Shown: positions 37,904-47,388 of the stretch, piece by piece
Numbering within the stretch: position 1 is the first letter of the stretch
Layout of the letters: every line of letters begins with the position of its first letter
DNA from: CAZKVU01 sp964556475
GTDB lineage: Bacteria > Patescibacteriota > Microgenomatia > UBA1406 > HO2-37-13b
Length of the DNA: 64,000 bases
Direction: 5' to 3'
Assembly: GCA_964556475.1 (NCBI GenBank)
Contig: CAZKVU010000001.1
Location: 20,228-84,227 of the forward strand
Notes under the pieces: generated by a model
What the model saw: the letters and a program-made list of their open reading frames with translations, nothing else
Told to the model about the DNA's origin: nothing
Database searches by the model: none
Made by a program: the position numbers and the translations under genes

Positions 37904-38710
37904 ATGAATCTGAATTGTCCGAATTGCCATACACAGTTAACACGCATCCAGCTTGATAAAATCGAGGTTGATCACTGTAATAATTGTGGCGGAACGCTCT
38001 TTGATTATAATGAGATCAACCGAATTTCATTAAGTGATGCCGAAAAGCTATCACTCATGAAGCAAACACATGATATTTCGGGTGATGCAAAAGTTTCACC
38101 GAGAGATGGCAGCGAACTCAAGCGAATTGAAGATGAATCAGTCCCTCAGTATGTCACTCTTCTTAAATCAGATACAACGCAGGAAGTCTTTGCCTATCCC
38201 GATGATCTGGTGAATTTCAAGAAGGCACAGAACTCCAAATTATCATATATGAAAGCATGGCATATACCCCTACCGGCATTGTCGTCTGTTATGGTTTTAA
38301 GTTTTGTGATAGCAATAAGCGCTGGGACGGTCTTGTTTTCATCATTACTAACACAACCTCAGTCTCAAGGTATTCAGGCGTCTGATCTTTGTCGGAATGG
38401 CATAGAAGTTTTCCGTGCGGAAGATGGTGGTGGCACCGATGGCGAAGGAACAACTAGAAATCAGGCTGACGGTGGCAATAACGGTGGTAACAATGGTACT
38501 ACTGGGGCATACGGTGTAACCTGTCAAACAGAATCTGATATGACATGTCGTGTTTCAGCACAATGTCTCGGAAAAACAGAAAACTATGTACTTACCAATA
38601 CCCGTACCCGCATCCACGCAGGTCTTATCCCATCAACGTGTTCTCGAATAAAAATGATCTGCTCTGATAATGGTCTAACGGTGGAAACTGAGGAGCAACC
38701 ACTTGAATAA
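37904..38710 (+). CDS. Zinc-ribbon protein with membrane helix and Gly/Asn-rich exported part
   Basis: 268 residues from the ATG at 37904. Residues 1-40 form a TFIIB-type zinc ribbon: CPNCHTQL and CNNCGGTLFD supply four cysteines. A linker of about 85 residues leads to one membrane helix (about 125-147). The rest is exported, starting with a Gly/Asn/Thr/Asp-rich stretch (about 170-205), and holds a small domain with several cysteines (for example CQTESDMTCRVSAQC) likely to form disulfides. Cytosolic zinc ribbon plus outside disulfide domain suggests a signalling or assembly factor. No named family for the whole protein. Convergent with the nucleotidyltransferase gene. Confidence 0.78.
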   Translation: MNLNCPNCHTQLTRIQLDKIEVDHCNNCGGTLFDYNEINRISLSDAEKLSLMKQTHDISGDAKVSPRDGSELKRIEDESVPQYVTLLKSDTTQEVFAYPDDLVNFKKAQNSKLSYMKAWHIPLPALSSVMVLSFVIAISAGTVLFSSLLTQPQSQGIQASDLCRNGIEVFRAEDGGGTDGEGTTRNQADGGNNGGNNGTTGAYGVTCQTESDMTCRVSAQCLGKTENYVLTNTRTRIHAGLIPSTCSRIKMICSDNGLTVETEEQPLE

Positions 38711-38711
38711 A

Positions 38712-39746
38712 CTACAATCTCCCTTTTAGTTTACGTTCAAAATCCTTAGGGAAAAACCAAAGCTGGTCTTTTGATATTATCTCGCTTGTTAGATGTTGCT
38801 TAATAAGTATGAGCTGGAAAAAGCCAAGAAACTTTTCTATAAAATCAGAAAGTGGTTTATTTGCCTTCTTGATAAGATATCTACGCATGCCCATGCCCGC
38901 ATGCACATTACTACTCGGATACTCACCTGCACTCAAGCGCACATCACTGTCCACGCTCAAATAATTTGGGAAATGGTTGAAAACCCAGTTATTAACATGT
39001 AAGAAATGTTGATGCATTCTCTTTTCACGTTGTATATAGGCTCTATTTGGCTTATATGTTGTATTCCAAAGGTGCTGGAGCTGGCCTATTGGTTTCATTT
39101 GTAATACCTCATGTGCGGTATATGCGTTGCGTTTCCTCTCATGTATATTGACATTCAGACCATCGAAAAAAAGATTGAAACAGGCCTTATCTGGAGCTTT
39201 TTTACTTATTCTGCTGCGCTTCTGGCCCAGGAAAAATGCTGTTGAAAGGATGAAGAATCGGGCTGTCCAAAGGCGCCCAGGAGCGGTAATGATAAATATG
39301 TCAATATCATCCTGTTTATCGGCATTACCCATAGTACACGAGCCGGAAAGTCCTATAAGATGTACTTGTGGCATCTTTTGTATGATATGAAGAAGTTTAC
39401 GTACTTTCTTGAGCTTTTCAAGCGTAAAATCATAATGCTTAAGCGTACGATCACACAACATACCCTCCCCCCGCATGGCATACAAGGTAATTTTCTGTCT
39501 TTTCTTTAGTTCAAATGTATCTTTTCGGATTATATACGCTTTGGTTTCAATTCTCTTTTGTTCAATGAGCTGATTAATAGCGGTTTTAAACGAACTCTGT
39601 GAGATCTTTATGGGGAGATACATATATATATGCTCTGACTGAGGTGCGTATCTAAAAAAATGAAAGTATTGGATGACATCAATAATAGCTTTGTGCAAGT
39701 CGCTGGTTGTGCTCATGAACGTGGTTAAGGTTACCATGAATGGCAC
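38712..39746 (-). CDS. Nucleotidyltransferase-fold protein
   Basis: Up to 344 residues; several Met are possible starts, and MSTTSDLHKAII (39716) is the most natural. The N-terminal ~110 residues look like a winged-helix domain (FKTAINQLIEQKRIE). A polymerase-beta-type nucleotidyltransferase core follows, with GLSGSCTMGNADKQDDIDIF giving the G-S-x(n)-D-x-D catalytic motif, and INVNIHE a likely third acidic strand. The C-terminal part is basic and probably helical. Such proteins add nucleotides to other molecules; the target cannot be told from sequence. It lies 44 bp downstream of the glycosyltransferase gene on the same strand and may share its transcript. Confidence 0.75.
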   Translation of the reverse strand: MPFMVTLTTFMSTTSDLHKAIIDVIQYFHFFRYAPQSEHIYMYLPIKISQSSFKTAINQLIEQKRIETKAYIIRKDTFELKKRQKITLYAMRGEGMLCDRTLKHYDFTLEKLKKVRKLLHIIQKMPQVHLIGLSGSCTMGNADKQDDIDIFIITAPGRLWTARFFILSTAFFLGQKRSRISKKAPDKACFNLFFDGLNVNIHERKRNAYTAHEVLQMKPIGQLQHLWNTTYKPNRAYIQREKRMHQHFLHVNNWVFNHFPNYLSVDSDVRLSAGEYPSSNVHAGMGMRRYLIKKANKPLSDFIEKFLGFFQLILIKQHLTSEIISKDQLWFFPKDFERKLKGRL

Positions 39747-39790
39747 GCATTCTCAAGTTGAGGAGTGAAGTTACGTCTGTGATTGTGATT

Positions 39791-40540
39791 TTATGCTCGA
39801 TTGGATATTTTTTGAACGAGAATAAGGCGAATAAATTCGAGCAGTCGAAGTTGTCGTTTAAGTCTCCATGGCTGAATAATAAGTCTAAATAGCCACTCGA
39901 GTCCGAGAATTCGCAAAATATATGGTGCGCGTGGTGTCTTTCCCGACAAAAAATCAAATGCTCCACCAACACCCATGCATGTTATCCCTTTGAGAAACTC
40001 TCTGTGTTTATTTAACCATAACTCTTGGAATGGAGAACCAAATGCAATGAATAGTATGTGCGGCTTTCTATCAGCCACTATAGAAAGAATATGACTTTCC
40101 TCCTCTTGAGATGGGTTTGAAATGTCTGAAAAACCTTCTAAAGCGATAAAATCTATGCGTGGGAAACGGTCTTTCTGGCAATCAACGACCCTTTCTGCTA
40201 CTTTACCTTTTCCACCGATCAGCCCTACCCGTAGACCCATGTCATTAGCAAAAAAAAGCATTTTTTCCATAAGGTCGACTCCGGTATAACGCTCTCCAGG
40301 TAAATAGCCTAGGAATCGAGCACCTTTACGCACACCTTCCCCATCAAGTATCCGTATTTGAGCCCAATTAAGATAGGCTGCAAACTCTTTATCCTGCTGT
40401 GATAGGACCAGAATTTCCGGATTAAGAGATGCTATATGAAAAAAATACTCCGGGTCTTGTAGGTTTTTTTTAATTTTCTCTAGGACCTCTGCTTTTCTCT
40501 CTTGTGGAAGCTTGATTCCGAGGATGTTGATGTCTTTCAT
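39791..40540 (-). CDS. WecG/TagA/CpsF family glycosyltransferase
   Basis: 249 residues, the usual length of family GT26. Motifs: PEILVLSQQDKEFAAYLN, ILDGEGVRKGARFLG, RYTGVDLMEKM, GLRVGLIGGKGKVAERV, HILFIAFGSPFQELWL (catalytic region), and GVGGAFDFLSGKTPRAP. Family members transfer ManNAc or ManNAcA from UDP to lipid-linked GlcNAc in teichoic acid, capsule or enterobacterial common antigen synthesis at the inner membrane face. The basic C-terminal helices (RLIIQPWRLKRQLRL) fit membrane attachment. Here it implies an undecaprenol-linked surface glycan. The acceptor is unknown. TACAAT lies immediately before the start codon on this strand. Confidence 0.9.
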   Translation of the reverse strand: MKDINILGIKLPQERKAEVLEKIKKNLQDPEYFFHIASLNPEILVLSQQDKEFAAYLNWAQIRILDGEGVRKGARFLGYLPGERYTGVDLMEKMLFFANDMGLRVGLIGGKGKVAERVVDCQKDRFPRIDFIALEGFSDISNPSQEEESHILSIVADRKPHILFIAFGSPFQELWLNKHREFLKGITCMGVGGAFDFLSGKTPRAPYILRILGLEWLFRLIIQPWRLKRQLRLLEFIRLILVQKISNRA

Positions 40541-40798
40541 AATTGTAAATTAACTATAAGATTCTGCTGTGCAGGTTGTAACTTCTTGATGATGCGGGCT
40601 TTTGTTCATATTTTTTGTACATAATTTTAGTAAGTATTGATAGTCTAAAGTGTATATCCTCTGTTTAAACTTGTTCTTTTACTCAATATCTTAATAAGAT
40701 TTATTATATAAAGCCTAAACTACTCTTTCCCTGCTGCCTAGCATTTTACCCCGAACATCTTCTTGCCCTATATTTTTTACTATCGACCTTATTACCTG

Positions 40799-40870
40799 CG
40801 CTCTCAGCAGGAATCGAACCTGCATCGGACCCTTAGGAGGGGTCTATTCTATCCATTGAACTATGAGAGC
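40799..40870 (-). tRNA. tRNA-Arg (anticodon CCT)
   Basis: The reverse strand folds as a 72-nt tRNA. Acceptor GCTCTCA pairs with TGAGAGC, anticodon stem GACCC/GGGTC holds loop CTCCTAA (anticodon CCT), and the T arm reads AGGTTCGATTCCT. No CCA is encoded. The 258 bases between it and the glycosyltransferase start are AT-rich and I see no gene in them. Confidence 0.93.
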
Positions 40871-40931
40871 TTTCAAACCTACATGCAATTATCATCTACA
40901 CATGTAGCACCTCGCAGTCAACATATCAATC

Positions 40932-41936
40932 TTACCTAATCGCCTCTTTATAGCTGTCAAGGTTTTCAATAGCCATTCCTGCTCCCTTAATTACGCAGAA
41001 CAAAGGCTCTTCAGCCACAAATGCTGCTACGCCCGTATTATACGTTATATATTTATCAATATTATGTAATAGACCTGTCCCACCGGAAATAATAATGCCG
41101 CGATCAACTATATCCGAGGCTAATTCAGGAGGTGTCTCAGACAGAACTTCCTTAATGCCACCGAGAATATTTTTGAGTGGTTTTTGTAATGACTCTGCAA
41201 CAGCCAACTCGCTCACTTCGATGATCTTCGGTAGGCCTGTTTGGAAGTCACGGCCGCGAACTTCGACTGTTTTATCTTCTTTTGCAGACTCAAGATGTGC
41301 TGAACCAATGCGGATCTTTACTTCCTCCGCAGTCCGCTCACCGATAATCAGATTATATTTTTTGCGCAAATGATGAATAATTGCTTCATCTAACCTTGTT
41401 CCGGCTCCTCTGACACTTTTGTATTCCACGAGCTGCCCCAAAGAAATAACAGCGATTTCAGCAGTGCCGCCACCAATATTAACGATCATGTGGCCAGATG
41501 CTTGCGAAATGGGAATTCGTGCTCCAATTGCCGCAGCAAGGGGTTCTTCCATAAGATATACGTCTGTTGCACCAGCGCTTTTGCATGCAGAAACAACTGC
41601 CCGTTTTTCAACCTGGGTAGAGCCACCCGGTACTGAAATCATTAAATCTATACGAAAGGTCAATTTTGGCACAGCCTTTCGAAGGAAGTATGAAACCATG
41701 GCCTCTGTGATTGTATAGTCTGCGATCACGCCGTCGCGGAGAGGTCGTGAAGCTATAATGCTACCTGGTGTCCGGCCGAGCATTTGCTGTGCATCATCAC
41801 CAACAGCAAGAATTTGCTTCGTATCCACCGAGTATGCAACAACAGTAGGCTCATTAAGTACAATTCCCTCGCCTGCGATGTATACCAAGGTATTTGCTGT
41901 GCCTAAATCAATAGCTACTTTCTTTCGAAATGTCAT
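40932..41936 (-). CDS. mreB: Rod-shape actin homologue MreB
   Basis: 334 residues, the normal length. Actin-fold nucleotide motifs are intact: IDLGTANTLVY (phosphate 1), PLRDGVIADY, MISVPGGSTQVEKRAV, VNIGGGTAEIAVISLG (phosphate 2) and IISGGTGLLHNID (adenosine). MreB forms membrane-bound filaments that direct peptidoglycan synthesis and rod shape. MreC and MreD are not next to it, which is a departure from the usual mreBCD operon; tRNA-Arg follows, and a PEGA-domain gene is divergent. Start codon is the one that yields MTFRKKVAIDLG. Confidence 0.95.
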   Translation of the reverse strand: MTFRKKVAIDLGTANTLVYIAGEGIVLNEPTVVAYSVDTKQILAVGDDAQQMLGRTPGSIIASRPLRDGVIADYTITEAMVSYFLRKAVPKLTFRIDLMISVPGGSTQVEKRAVVSACKSAGATDVYLMEEPLAAAIGARIPISQASGHMIVNIGGGTAEIAVISLGQLVEYKSVRGAGTRLDEAIIHHLRKKYNLIIGERTAEEVKIRIGSAHLESAKEDKTVEVRGRDFQTGLPKIIEVSELAVAESLQKPLKNILGGIKEVLSETPPELASDIVDRGIIISGGTGLLHNIDKYITYNTGVAAFVAEEPLFCVIKGAGMAIENLDSYKEAIR

Positions 41937-42024
41937 ATTTTGATATACTTGCTATATAATATGATATATTTCTGTAGAAGAATATATCGGAAACCCAGAT
42001 ATATGATAGCATATTATTTTTGTG

Positions 42025-42035
42025 GGGTCAGACCC
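42025..42035. repeat. GGGTCAGACCC inverted repeat
   Basis: A perfect palindrome around one base in the mreB/PEGA intergenic region, 8 bp before the -10 box of the PEGA gene. Same core as the repeats at 29736 and 27404. Confidence 0.65.
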
Positions 42036-42042
42036 TAAATGG

Positions 42043-42048
42043 TATAAT
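42043..42048 (+). promoter_or_regulatory. -10 box of PEGA-domain gene
   Basis: TATAAT six bases before the ATG at 42055. It excludes the earlier in-frame ATG at 42022. Confidence 0.6.
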
Positions 42049-42054
42049 ATTCAC

Positions 42055-43317
42055 ATGAATCACTTTGCTCAACGCCTTGCAGTACGCTTAATTCTTACTG
42101 GAGTATTCGTCGCAGTACTTATTACGGTTATCGCCTATGCCAGGGGTTACCGCTTTAATTTCTCGCAAAAAAAACTGGACTCAACCGGAATACTCGTCGC
42201 CTCCTCATACCCTGATGGTGCAAAAATTTACCTCAATGGCGAACTTTTTGGAGCTACAAATCAAAACATTATTATTGAACCTGGCGATTACGCTGTTGAC
42301 ATCAAAAAAGACGGCTTTACTACCTGGACTAAAAAGCTGAAAATCAAAGGAGAGCTCGTTATTAAAGCAGATGCATTACTTTTCCCGAACAACCCCTCAC
42401 TTTCGCCTGTAACTTCCCTCGGGCTTATATTCGCACAAACATCACCAACAAAAGGAAAATCTATTCTTATGTCACAGACCAATGACCTTGAAAAAGACGG
42501 CATCTACGTTCTTGAAAATAACCGCAATCCATTATCGTCGGTTAGTGAATCTAAATTGCTCATCCTCAAATCTGCCTTACCAGCAAATGCAGACCTCGCT
42601 AAAAGCACCATTGAATTTTCTCCTGATGAATCTGAGGCAATCATAACCATACGATCTGCATCAGAACCGGTCATTCTTGGAATTTACCTTGTAAATCTTT
42701 CAGAGGCCGAACAAACACCGTTCAGCATTACTCGATCAGTTGATACTGTCCGTACTGCCTGGCAAACTGAAGCAGCTAAACTTCGAACTCGTAAAATCCA
42801 AACTTACAAAAAACCGCTACCATCAATTATCACCTCCTCTTTTGACATTATTTCTTTCTCGCCGGATGAAGAAAAAATCTTATACAAGTCACTTGAATCA
42901 GTTGAGTTGCCTGTCATTATCAAACCCCGCCTCATCGCAACAAATCAAACGCCTGAAACTCGCCTGCTCGAAAAAGGCGGCATCTATATATATGACAGCA
43001 AGGAAGACAAAAATTACCTTGTTTTCTCGCCAAAAGATATGCAGAAGCTCGGTGCGCTCCAGGATATGCCTGTTTCAGACTGGTTATTCTGGTATCCAGA
43101 CTCCGCTCATATTATTATGATGAGGCCGAATGACGAAGGTATCCCCGCCCTTATAAGCGTCACTGATTACGACGGAACCAATATGGTTGATGTGTATACC
43201 GGACCATTCGAGAATAATTACTTGAGCATAACCAGAGATGGAAAATTGCTTATTTTAACCAACTTCAATGCCCGCTCTGGAGCATTACCAGACGTTTATA
43301 CCGTTGGAATTAAATAA
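42055..43317 (+). CDS. Membrane-anchored PEGA-domain protein
   Basis: 420 residues from the ATG at 42055. Signal/anchor helix (about 10-32). A PEGA domain follows at about 45-105: GILVASSYPDGAKIYLNGE and EPGDYAVDIKKDGF are its hallmark strands. The rest (about 115-420) has repeated short beta segments with motifs such as ATIEFSPDESEAIITI-like, ISFSPDEEKILYKS and WYPDSAHIIMM, suggesting a beta-propeller of the TolB/WD40-like type. PEGA proteins sit outside the membrane and are often linked to envelope assembly. It is followed 8 bp later by the sortase gene, so co-expression is likely, which links this protein to surface display. Confidence 0.85.
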   Translation: MNHFAQRLAVRLILTGVFVAVLITVIAYARGYRFNFSQKKLDSTGILVASSYPDGAKIYLNGELFGATNQNIIIEPGDYAVDIKKDGFTTWTKKLKIKGELVIKADALLFPNNPSLSPVTSLGLIFAQTSPTKGKSILMSQTNDLEKDGIYVLENNRNPLSSVSESKLLILKSALPANADLAKSTIEFSPDESEAIITIRSASEPVILGIYLVNLSEAEQTPFSITRSVDTVRTAWQTEAAKLRTRKIQTYKKPLPSIITSSFDIISFSPDEEKILYKSLESVELPVIIKPRLIATNQTPETRLLEKGGIYIYDSKEDKNYLVFSPKDMQKLGALQDMPVSDWLFWYPDSAHIIMMRPNDEGIPALISVTDYDGTNMVDVYTGPFENNYLSITRDGKLLILTNFNARSGALPDVYTVGIK

Positions 43318-43325
43318 TCATAACA

Positions 43326-44087
43326 GTGTCAAACATATCACACCATTTCAAAAGGATTCACAAATCCATAGCTCACCGTGAAATTGCGCCCGGGTTATCT
43401 TCTGCTGATTTCCTGAAAATTCTGACACTCAGGACAATTGGCAATTTCCTCATTCTCCTTTCAATCTACATGCTTGGCTGGGTTTTTTATAAACCTGTTC
43501 TTGAGGAAGTAAAATATTTCTCAAACCAGATTACACACAAAAAATACATTCTTGTTGAACAGGAAAACGACCCGCAATTTAAAATCACAAAAAATCAAGG
43601 CCAGGGTGGACTTCTGAGCGGGATCCTTAATGGAAATGGCCAGAACATCGAAGTGCTTGCTCCAACAGACCCTAACTTCTCAATTGTAATTCCAAAACTT
43701 GGTGCTAATGCAAAAGTGGTTCCAAACGTAAGCACAGCAAACAAAAACCAGTATCTTGATGCCTTAAAACAAGGCGTCGCCCATGCAGAAGGTACAAAAT
43801 TCCCCGGTGAAAAAGGTCACATCTACATGTTTGCCCATTCAACAAACACGTTCAGCAATGTCAGTAGATATAACGCAGTCTTCTACCTCTTATATAAACT
43901 AGAAAATGATGATGAAATTGATATTTATTACAAAGGGGTACGGTATAAGTACCGTGTGACGGGTAAAGAGATTGTAGACCCATCACAGACGCAATATTTG
44001 ACCCGCAAAACAAACGCCGAGTTCTTAACATTACAAACATGCTGGCCTCCGGGAACTATTGCTAAACGAATGCTTATATTTGCTGAG
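43326..44087 (+). CDS. Sortase (C-terminus lost in gap)
   Basis: At least 254 residues from a GTG start. N-terminal membrane helix (about 38-58), a spacer with a short Gly-rich loop, then a sortase fold starting FSIVIPKLGANAKVV. The catalytic triad is present: His171 in MFAHST, Cys239 in TLQTCWPPG, Arg248 in TIAKR. The usual final strand (RMLIFAE) runs into the gap, so only a few residues are missing. Sortases cleave LPxTG-like signals and attach the protein to the cell wall or to another protein. The TLxTC motif and lack of a distinct class A signature leave the class open. Only one LPxTG-like substrate, the cohesin at 9658, is seen in the window. Confidence 0.9.
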
Positions 44088-44187
44088 NNNNNNNNNNNNN
44101 NNNNNNNNNNNNNNNNNNNNNNNNNNNNNNNNNNNNNNNNNNNNNNNNNNNNNNNNNNNNNNNNNNNNNNNNNNNNNNNNNNNNNNN
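44088..44187. other. Assembly gap (100 N), no shared flanks
   Basis: Exactly 100 N between the convergent sortase and 2-amino-3-ketobutyrate ligase genes. Both lose their C-termini. From family lengths about 35 codons of the ligase are missing, so the true gap is probably longer than 100 bp. Confidence 0.95.
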
Positions 44188-45272
44188 GTGCCTTGCGGGA
44201 CCATGGGGAAAATGATTGCTGAGGCAAAGACGCCATTTTCATAGAGTTCCTTTGCAAACTCAACTGCAAGATCCTCTTTTCCAAGCATTATTGGTGTGAT
44301 GGGGCTCTCTGATTTTCCAATATCAAAACCTTTTTTCTTCAATGCATCTTTCAAGTGACGCGCATTAGTCCACAATTTTTGTACCAGGTCATCTGATTCC
44401 TGCAAAATTTTTACAGCTTCAAGAAGGGCTGCTGTGTCAGGAGCAGTTAATGCGCTCGTAAACATGAATTGACGCGCATTCTGTTTTAAGTATGAAATAA
44501 GCGTTTGTTTTCCTGTGATAAAGCCTCCGATAACGCTAAAGGCTTTCGAAAGAGTGCCAACTTCGATATCAACCTGACCATGCAGATTAAAATGATCAAC
44601 GATTCCTCTACCGCCTTTACCGAGCACACCTTCGCCATGTGCATCATCAACCATAGTGATAGCTCCGTATTTTTGTGCTAATTGTACGATCTCTGGTAGT
44701 GGAGCGAGGTCACCATCCATAGAGAAAACTCCATCCGTTACAATCAAAATAATGGGCGCTTCCCCGTTTGACTTTGGTTTTTTTGTCAGATCGCTTGCCT
44801 GTGCTAATTTTGCTTCAATATCAGCGACATCTGCATGTTTATAAATCAATTTTGTGCCTGCCTGCGAGAGTCGAACCGCATCGATAATTGACGCATGATT
44901 GAGCTCATCTGATACGACAATATCTTCTTTACCAATCAGTGTTTGAATTGCTGCCATGTTTGCTAAATATCCGCTCGGCAATACAATCGCATCGTCTGCT
45001 TGCTTGTATGCAGCCAGGGCCTTTTCAAGCTGTGTGTTCAACACATTGCTTCCTGCCAGAGTCCTGTATCCAGTGCCAATTCCGAACTCATCGGCACCCT
45101 TTTTGGCCGCCTCAACAAGGCGCTTGTCAACTGCAAAGCCTAAGTAATGACTCGAACAGAGGTTAAGTTTCTTTTTTCCATCAATATTAAAGTATGCACC
45201 TTGTGAAGATTCGATTATCCGAGGGCCCCAACCGGGCTTTAGTTTTTTTTGTAGGTTGTCATAAAAATCCAT
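44188..45272 (-). CDS. kbl: 2-amino-3-ketobutyrate CoA ligase (glycine C-acetyltransferase), C-terminus in gap
   Basis: 361 residues visible of about 395. A PLP-dependent alpha-oxoamine synthase. Motifs: NLCSSHYLGFAVDKR, GTGYRTLAGSNVLNTQLE, DELNHASIIDAVRL, VTDGVFSMDGDLAPLP, VDDAHGEGVLGKGGRG, and the Schiff-base lysine K243 in GTLSKAFSVIGG. The visible end FPMVPQG is followed in the family by the TxRIR strand. It converts 2-amino-3-ketobutyrate plus CoA to glycine and acetyl-CoA in the cytosol. The gene directly upstream is threonine dehydrogenase (18 bp spacing), which supplies the substrate; that context favours this role over biotin synthesis (BioF) or 5-aminolevulinate synthase. Confidence 0.88.
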
Positions 45273-45290
45273 AGTTAGATTGAAATATAA

Positions 45291-46322
45291 TTAACTTACT
45301 TTGAGGACCACTTTACCACACTTCCCGCTTTTCATAACTGCCATAGCCTCATTAAAATCCTTCAGCGCGAATGTGTGAGTAATAATTTTGCTCAAATCGA
45401 TCGCTCCTGAGGTTATTAAATCTGATGTTCTATACCAGGTTTCCCAAATGCGACGACCAAATATTGACTCTATTCTAAGCTCTTTATCGATTAAGTATTT
45501 CCCCCAATCGATTGTGACTTCCTTTTTTGGGATACCGAGTGCAACGATCGTTCCGGCGATCCGAACTGCATCAAAGCATGTCTGAACTCCGGGCACTGCT
45601 CCACTCATTTCGCATACGGCATCAAAGTAGTTATATTGCTCTTGTGTGAGTGATTCCTGAGTTTTAACACGAGGCTCAAATGCATTCATTAATTCACGAC
45701 GATATGGCTCTGGATCAATCGCGACAACTTCTTTTGCACCATACGCAACTGCAACTGCGGCCGCACATAATCCTGTTGCACCCAATCCAACAACAAGTAC
45801 GCGCTTACCCGGAACATCAGCCTTGGTTATTGTGTGAACTGAATTTCCTAGGGGCTCCTGCACACTCATCACATCGAGTGGAATTGCTGGATCGTTTTTC
45901 CATGTTGTTCGGATTGGAATTGTTGCATACTCTGAAAAGCCTCCATTTCGTCCATATCCAAAAAAGCTAACATGCTCACATACATGCATGTTACCAATCT
46001 TGCATTGGTAGCAGGTTCCATCGTAAATATGTGTTTCTGATGAAACAATGTCGCCTTTTTTAAGATGTGATGCATCTCCATTAACTTCAAGGACTTCTCC
46101 GACAACCTCATGCCCGATAACAATGGGCGGCTTGATTTTTGCAGCAACCCATGGCGTCCAGTCATAAATACCAATATCTGTACCGCAAATAGATGCTCTC
46201 AGAACCTTCACAAAAACCTCACCTTTTGGTGTTTCTGGTACCGGGATTTCCTTAACGGTGATACCTGGCTCAGCCTTATCTTTGACAACGGCGAGCATTG
46301 TTTGAGGGATTGTGTGTTTCAT
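45291..46322 (-). CDS. tdh: L-threonine 3-dehydrogenase (zinc alcohol dehydrogenase family)
   Basis: 343 residues from the ATG at 46322, matching the usual 341 or so. Medium-chain dehydrogenase: catalytic zinc ligands in SICGTDIGIYDW and GHEVVGEV; the structural zinc lobe has cysteines in GTCYQCKIGNMHVCEHV; Rossmann motif VLVVGLGATGLCAAAVA. It oxidises threonine to 2-amino-3-ketobutyrate with NAD. FGRRIWETWYRTSDL near the end is typical of threonine dehydrogenases rather than general alcohol dehydrogenases. First gene of a two-gene operon with kbl. An upstream in-frame ATG at 46400 would add 26 unlikely residues. Confidence 0.88.
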   Translation of the reverse strand: MKHTIPQTMLAVVKDKAEPGITVKEIPVPETPKGEVFVKVLRASICGTDIGIYDWTPWVAAKIKPPIVIGHEVVGEVLEVNGDASHLKKGDIVSSETHIYDGTCYQCKIGNMHVCEHVSFFGYGRNGGFSEYATIPIRTTWKNDPAIPLDVMSVQEPLGNSVHTITKADVPGKRVLVVGLGATGLCAAAVAVAYGAKEVVAIDPEPYRRELMNAFEPRVKTQESLTQEQYNYFDAVCEMSGAVPGVQTCFDAVRIAGTIVALGIPKKEVTIDWGKYLIDKELRIESIFGRRIWETWYRTSDLITSGAIDLSKIITHTFALKDFNEAMAVMKSGKCGKVVLKVS

Positions 46323-46531
46323 ATGGTTTAGTCGCAGGCCTGATGAAAAATCATTTATAGGTAGGAATAGTTGGCGCCAGAGGCAGGTATACCAACCCAC
46401 ACACTACCCTCACCTCTTCACAATCCATAGCACTTTTTGAACCATAACATGATCCAATGCGGGTTAAAATGTTCTATAGATTTTAAGTAATAAGTACCTT
46501 GATTTACATTGAAAAATGACCCAGCGCCCGA

Positions 46532-47386
46532 TCATTCAAATGCCGATGTAAGTTTGTCAAAATCAGTAAAACGCTCACGCTCAATAAGCTGATCCTTTTC
46601 CAGCTGAGGAAGTTCGTCTGTATATGTTGGTCGTTGCACTTGATATATAACACCAAGCGGAAACTTTTCTTTATATGTCGGCTCCGCCGCCTTTAATAAA
46701 GCTACCTCGTAATTTGTTCCATCCCAATCTTCCGGAAGATCATAAGTTTTATCGCGGTAATACTCATAGGTATTGTACTTATTAAATGTCACACATGGCT
46801 GCAAAACATTCACCAGCGAAAAGCCCTTATGCTGGATCCCCTTTTTCAGAAGGTCGATTAAATGCGGGACCCTTCCTGCAAATGTTTGTCCGACAAATGT
46901 TGCGCCTTGCGAAATTGACAAAGTAAGCGGATTGAGAGGCAATTCAATGATGCCCTCGGGGGTACTTTTTGATTTATTACCTTTGTTTGCTGTTGGTGCA
47001 ACTTGTCCAGTAGTTAAACCGTAAACGCTATTATCGTGCACTACAACAATGATATCATGATTACCCCTACAGGCATGGGTAAAATGATTTCCGCCTTCAC
47101 CATAGCAATCCCCATCGCCGACAATTGCTATAACTGGCTGTTTGTGTTGAGCGAATTTCATACCAATGGCATTTGGCAAGGACCTTCCGTGTAAGCTATG
47201 TAAGGCATATGCATTGAGAAAGTCATTCATGTTGCCCGAACAACCAATACCAAAAACAACCATAACATCCGAAGGCTGATATCCTAAGTCAACAAACGCA
47301 CGCTTAAGCGACGCGCCAATTCCCCAATCCCCGCATCCCGGGCACCACGTTGGGCTATATCCTTCAAATTCATGTATATCTCCCAT
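46532..47386 (-). CDS. korB: 2-oxoacid:ferredoxin oxidoreductase, beta subunit
   Basis: 284 residues. The TPP-binding subunit. Cysteines for a 4Fe-4S cluster are in WCPGCGDWG, GIGCSGNM and LQPCVTFN. The TPP/magnesium motif runs through VGDGDCYGEGGNHF to NSVYGLTTGQ. PTANKG is characteristic of the KorB/OorB group. With the alpha-gamma subunit it converts a 2-oxoacid plus CoA to acyl-CoA, CO2 and reduced ferredoxin. The gene follows the alpha subunit by 2 bp. The substrate (2-oxoglutarate, pyruvate or branched 2-oxoacids) cannot be fixed from sequence. Confidence 0.9.
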   Translation of the reverse strand: MGDIHEFEGYSPTWCPGCGDWGIGASLKRAFVDLGYQPSDVMVVFGIGCSGNMNDFLNAYALHSLHGRSLPNAIGMKFAQHKQPVIAIVGDGDCYGEGGNHFTHACRGNHDIIVVVHDNSVYGLTTGQVAPTANKGNKSKSTPEGIIELPLNPLTLSISQGATFVGQTFAGRVPHLIDLLKKGIQHKGFSLVNVLQPCVTFNKYNTYEYYRDKTYDLPEDWDGTNYEVALLKAAEPTYKEKFPLGVIYQVQRPTYTDELPQLEKDQLIERERFTDFDKLTSAFE

Positions 47387-47388
47387 AT

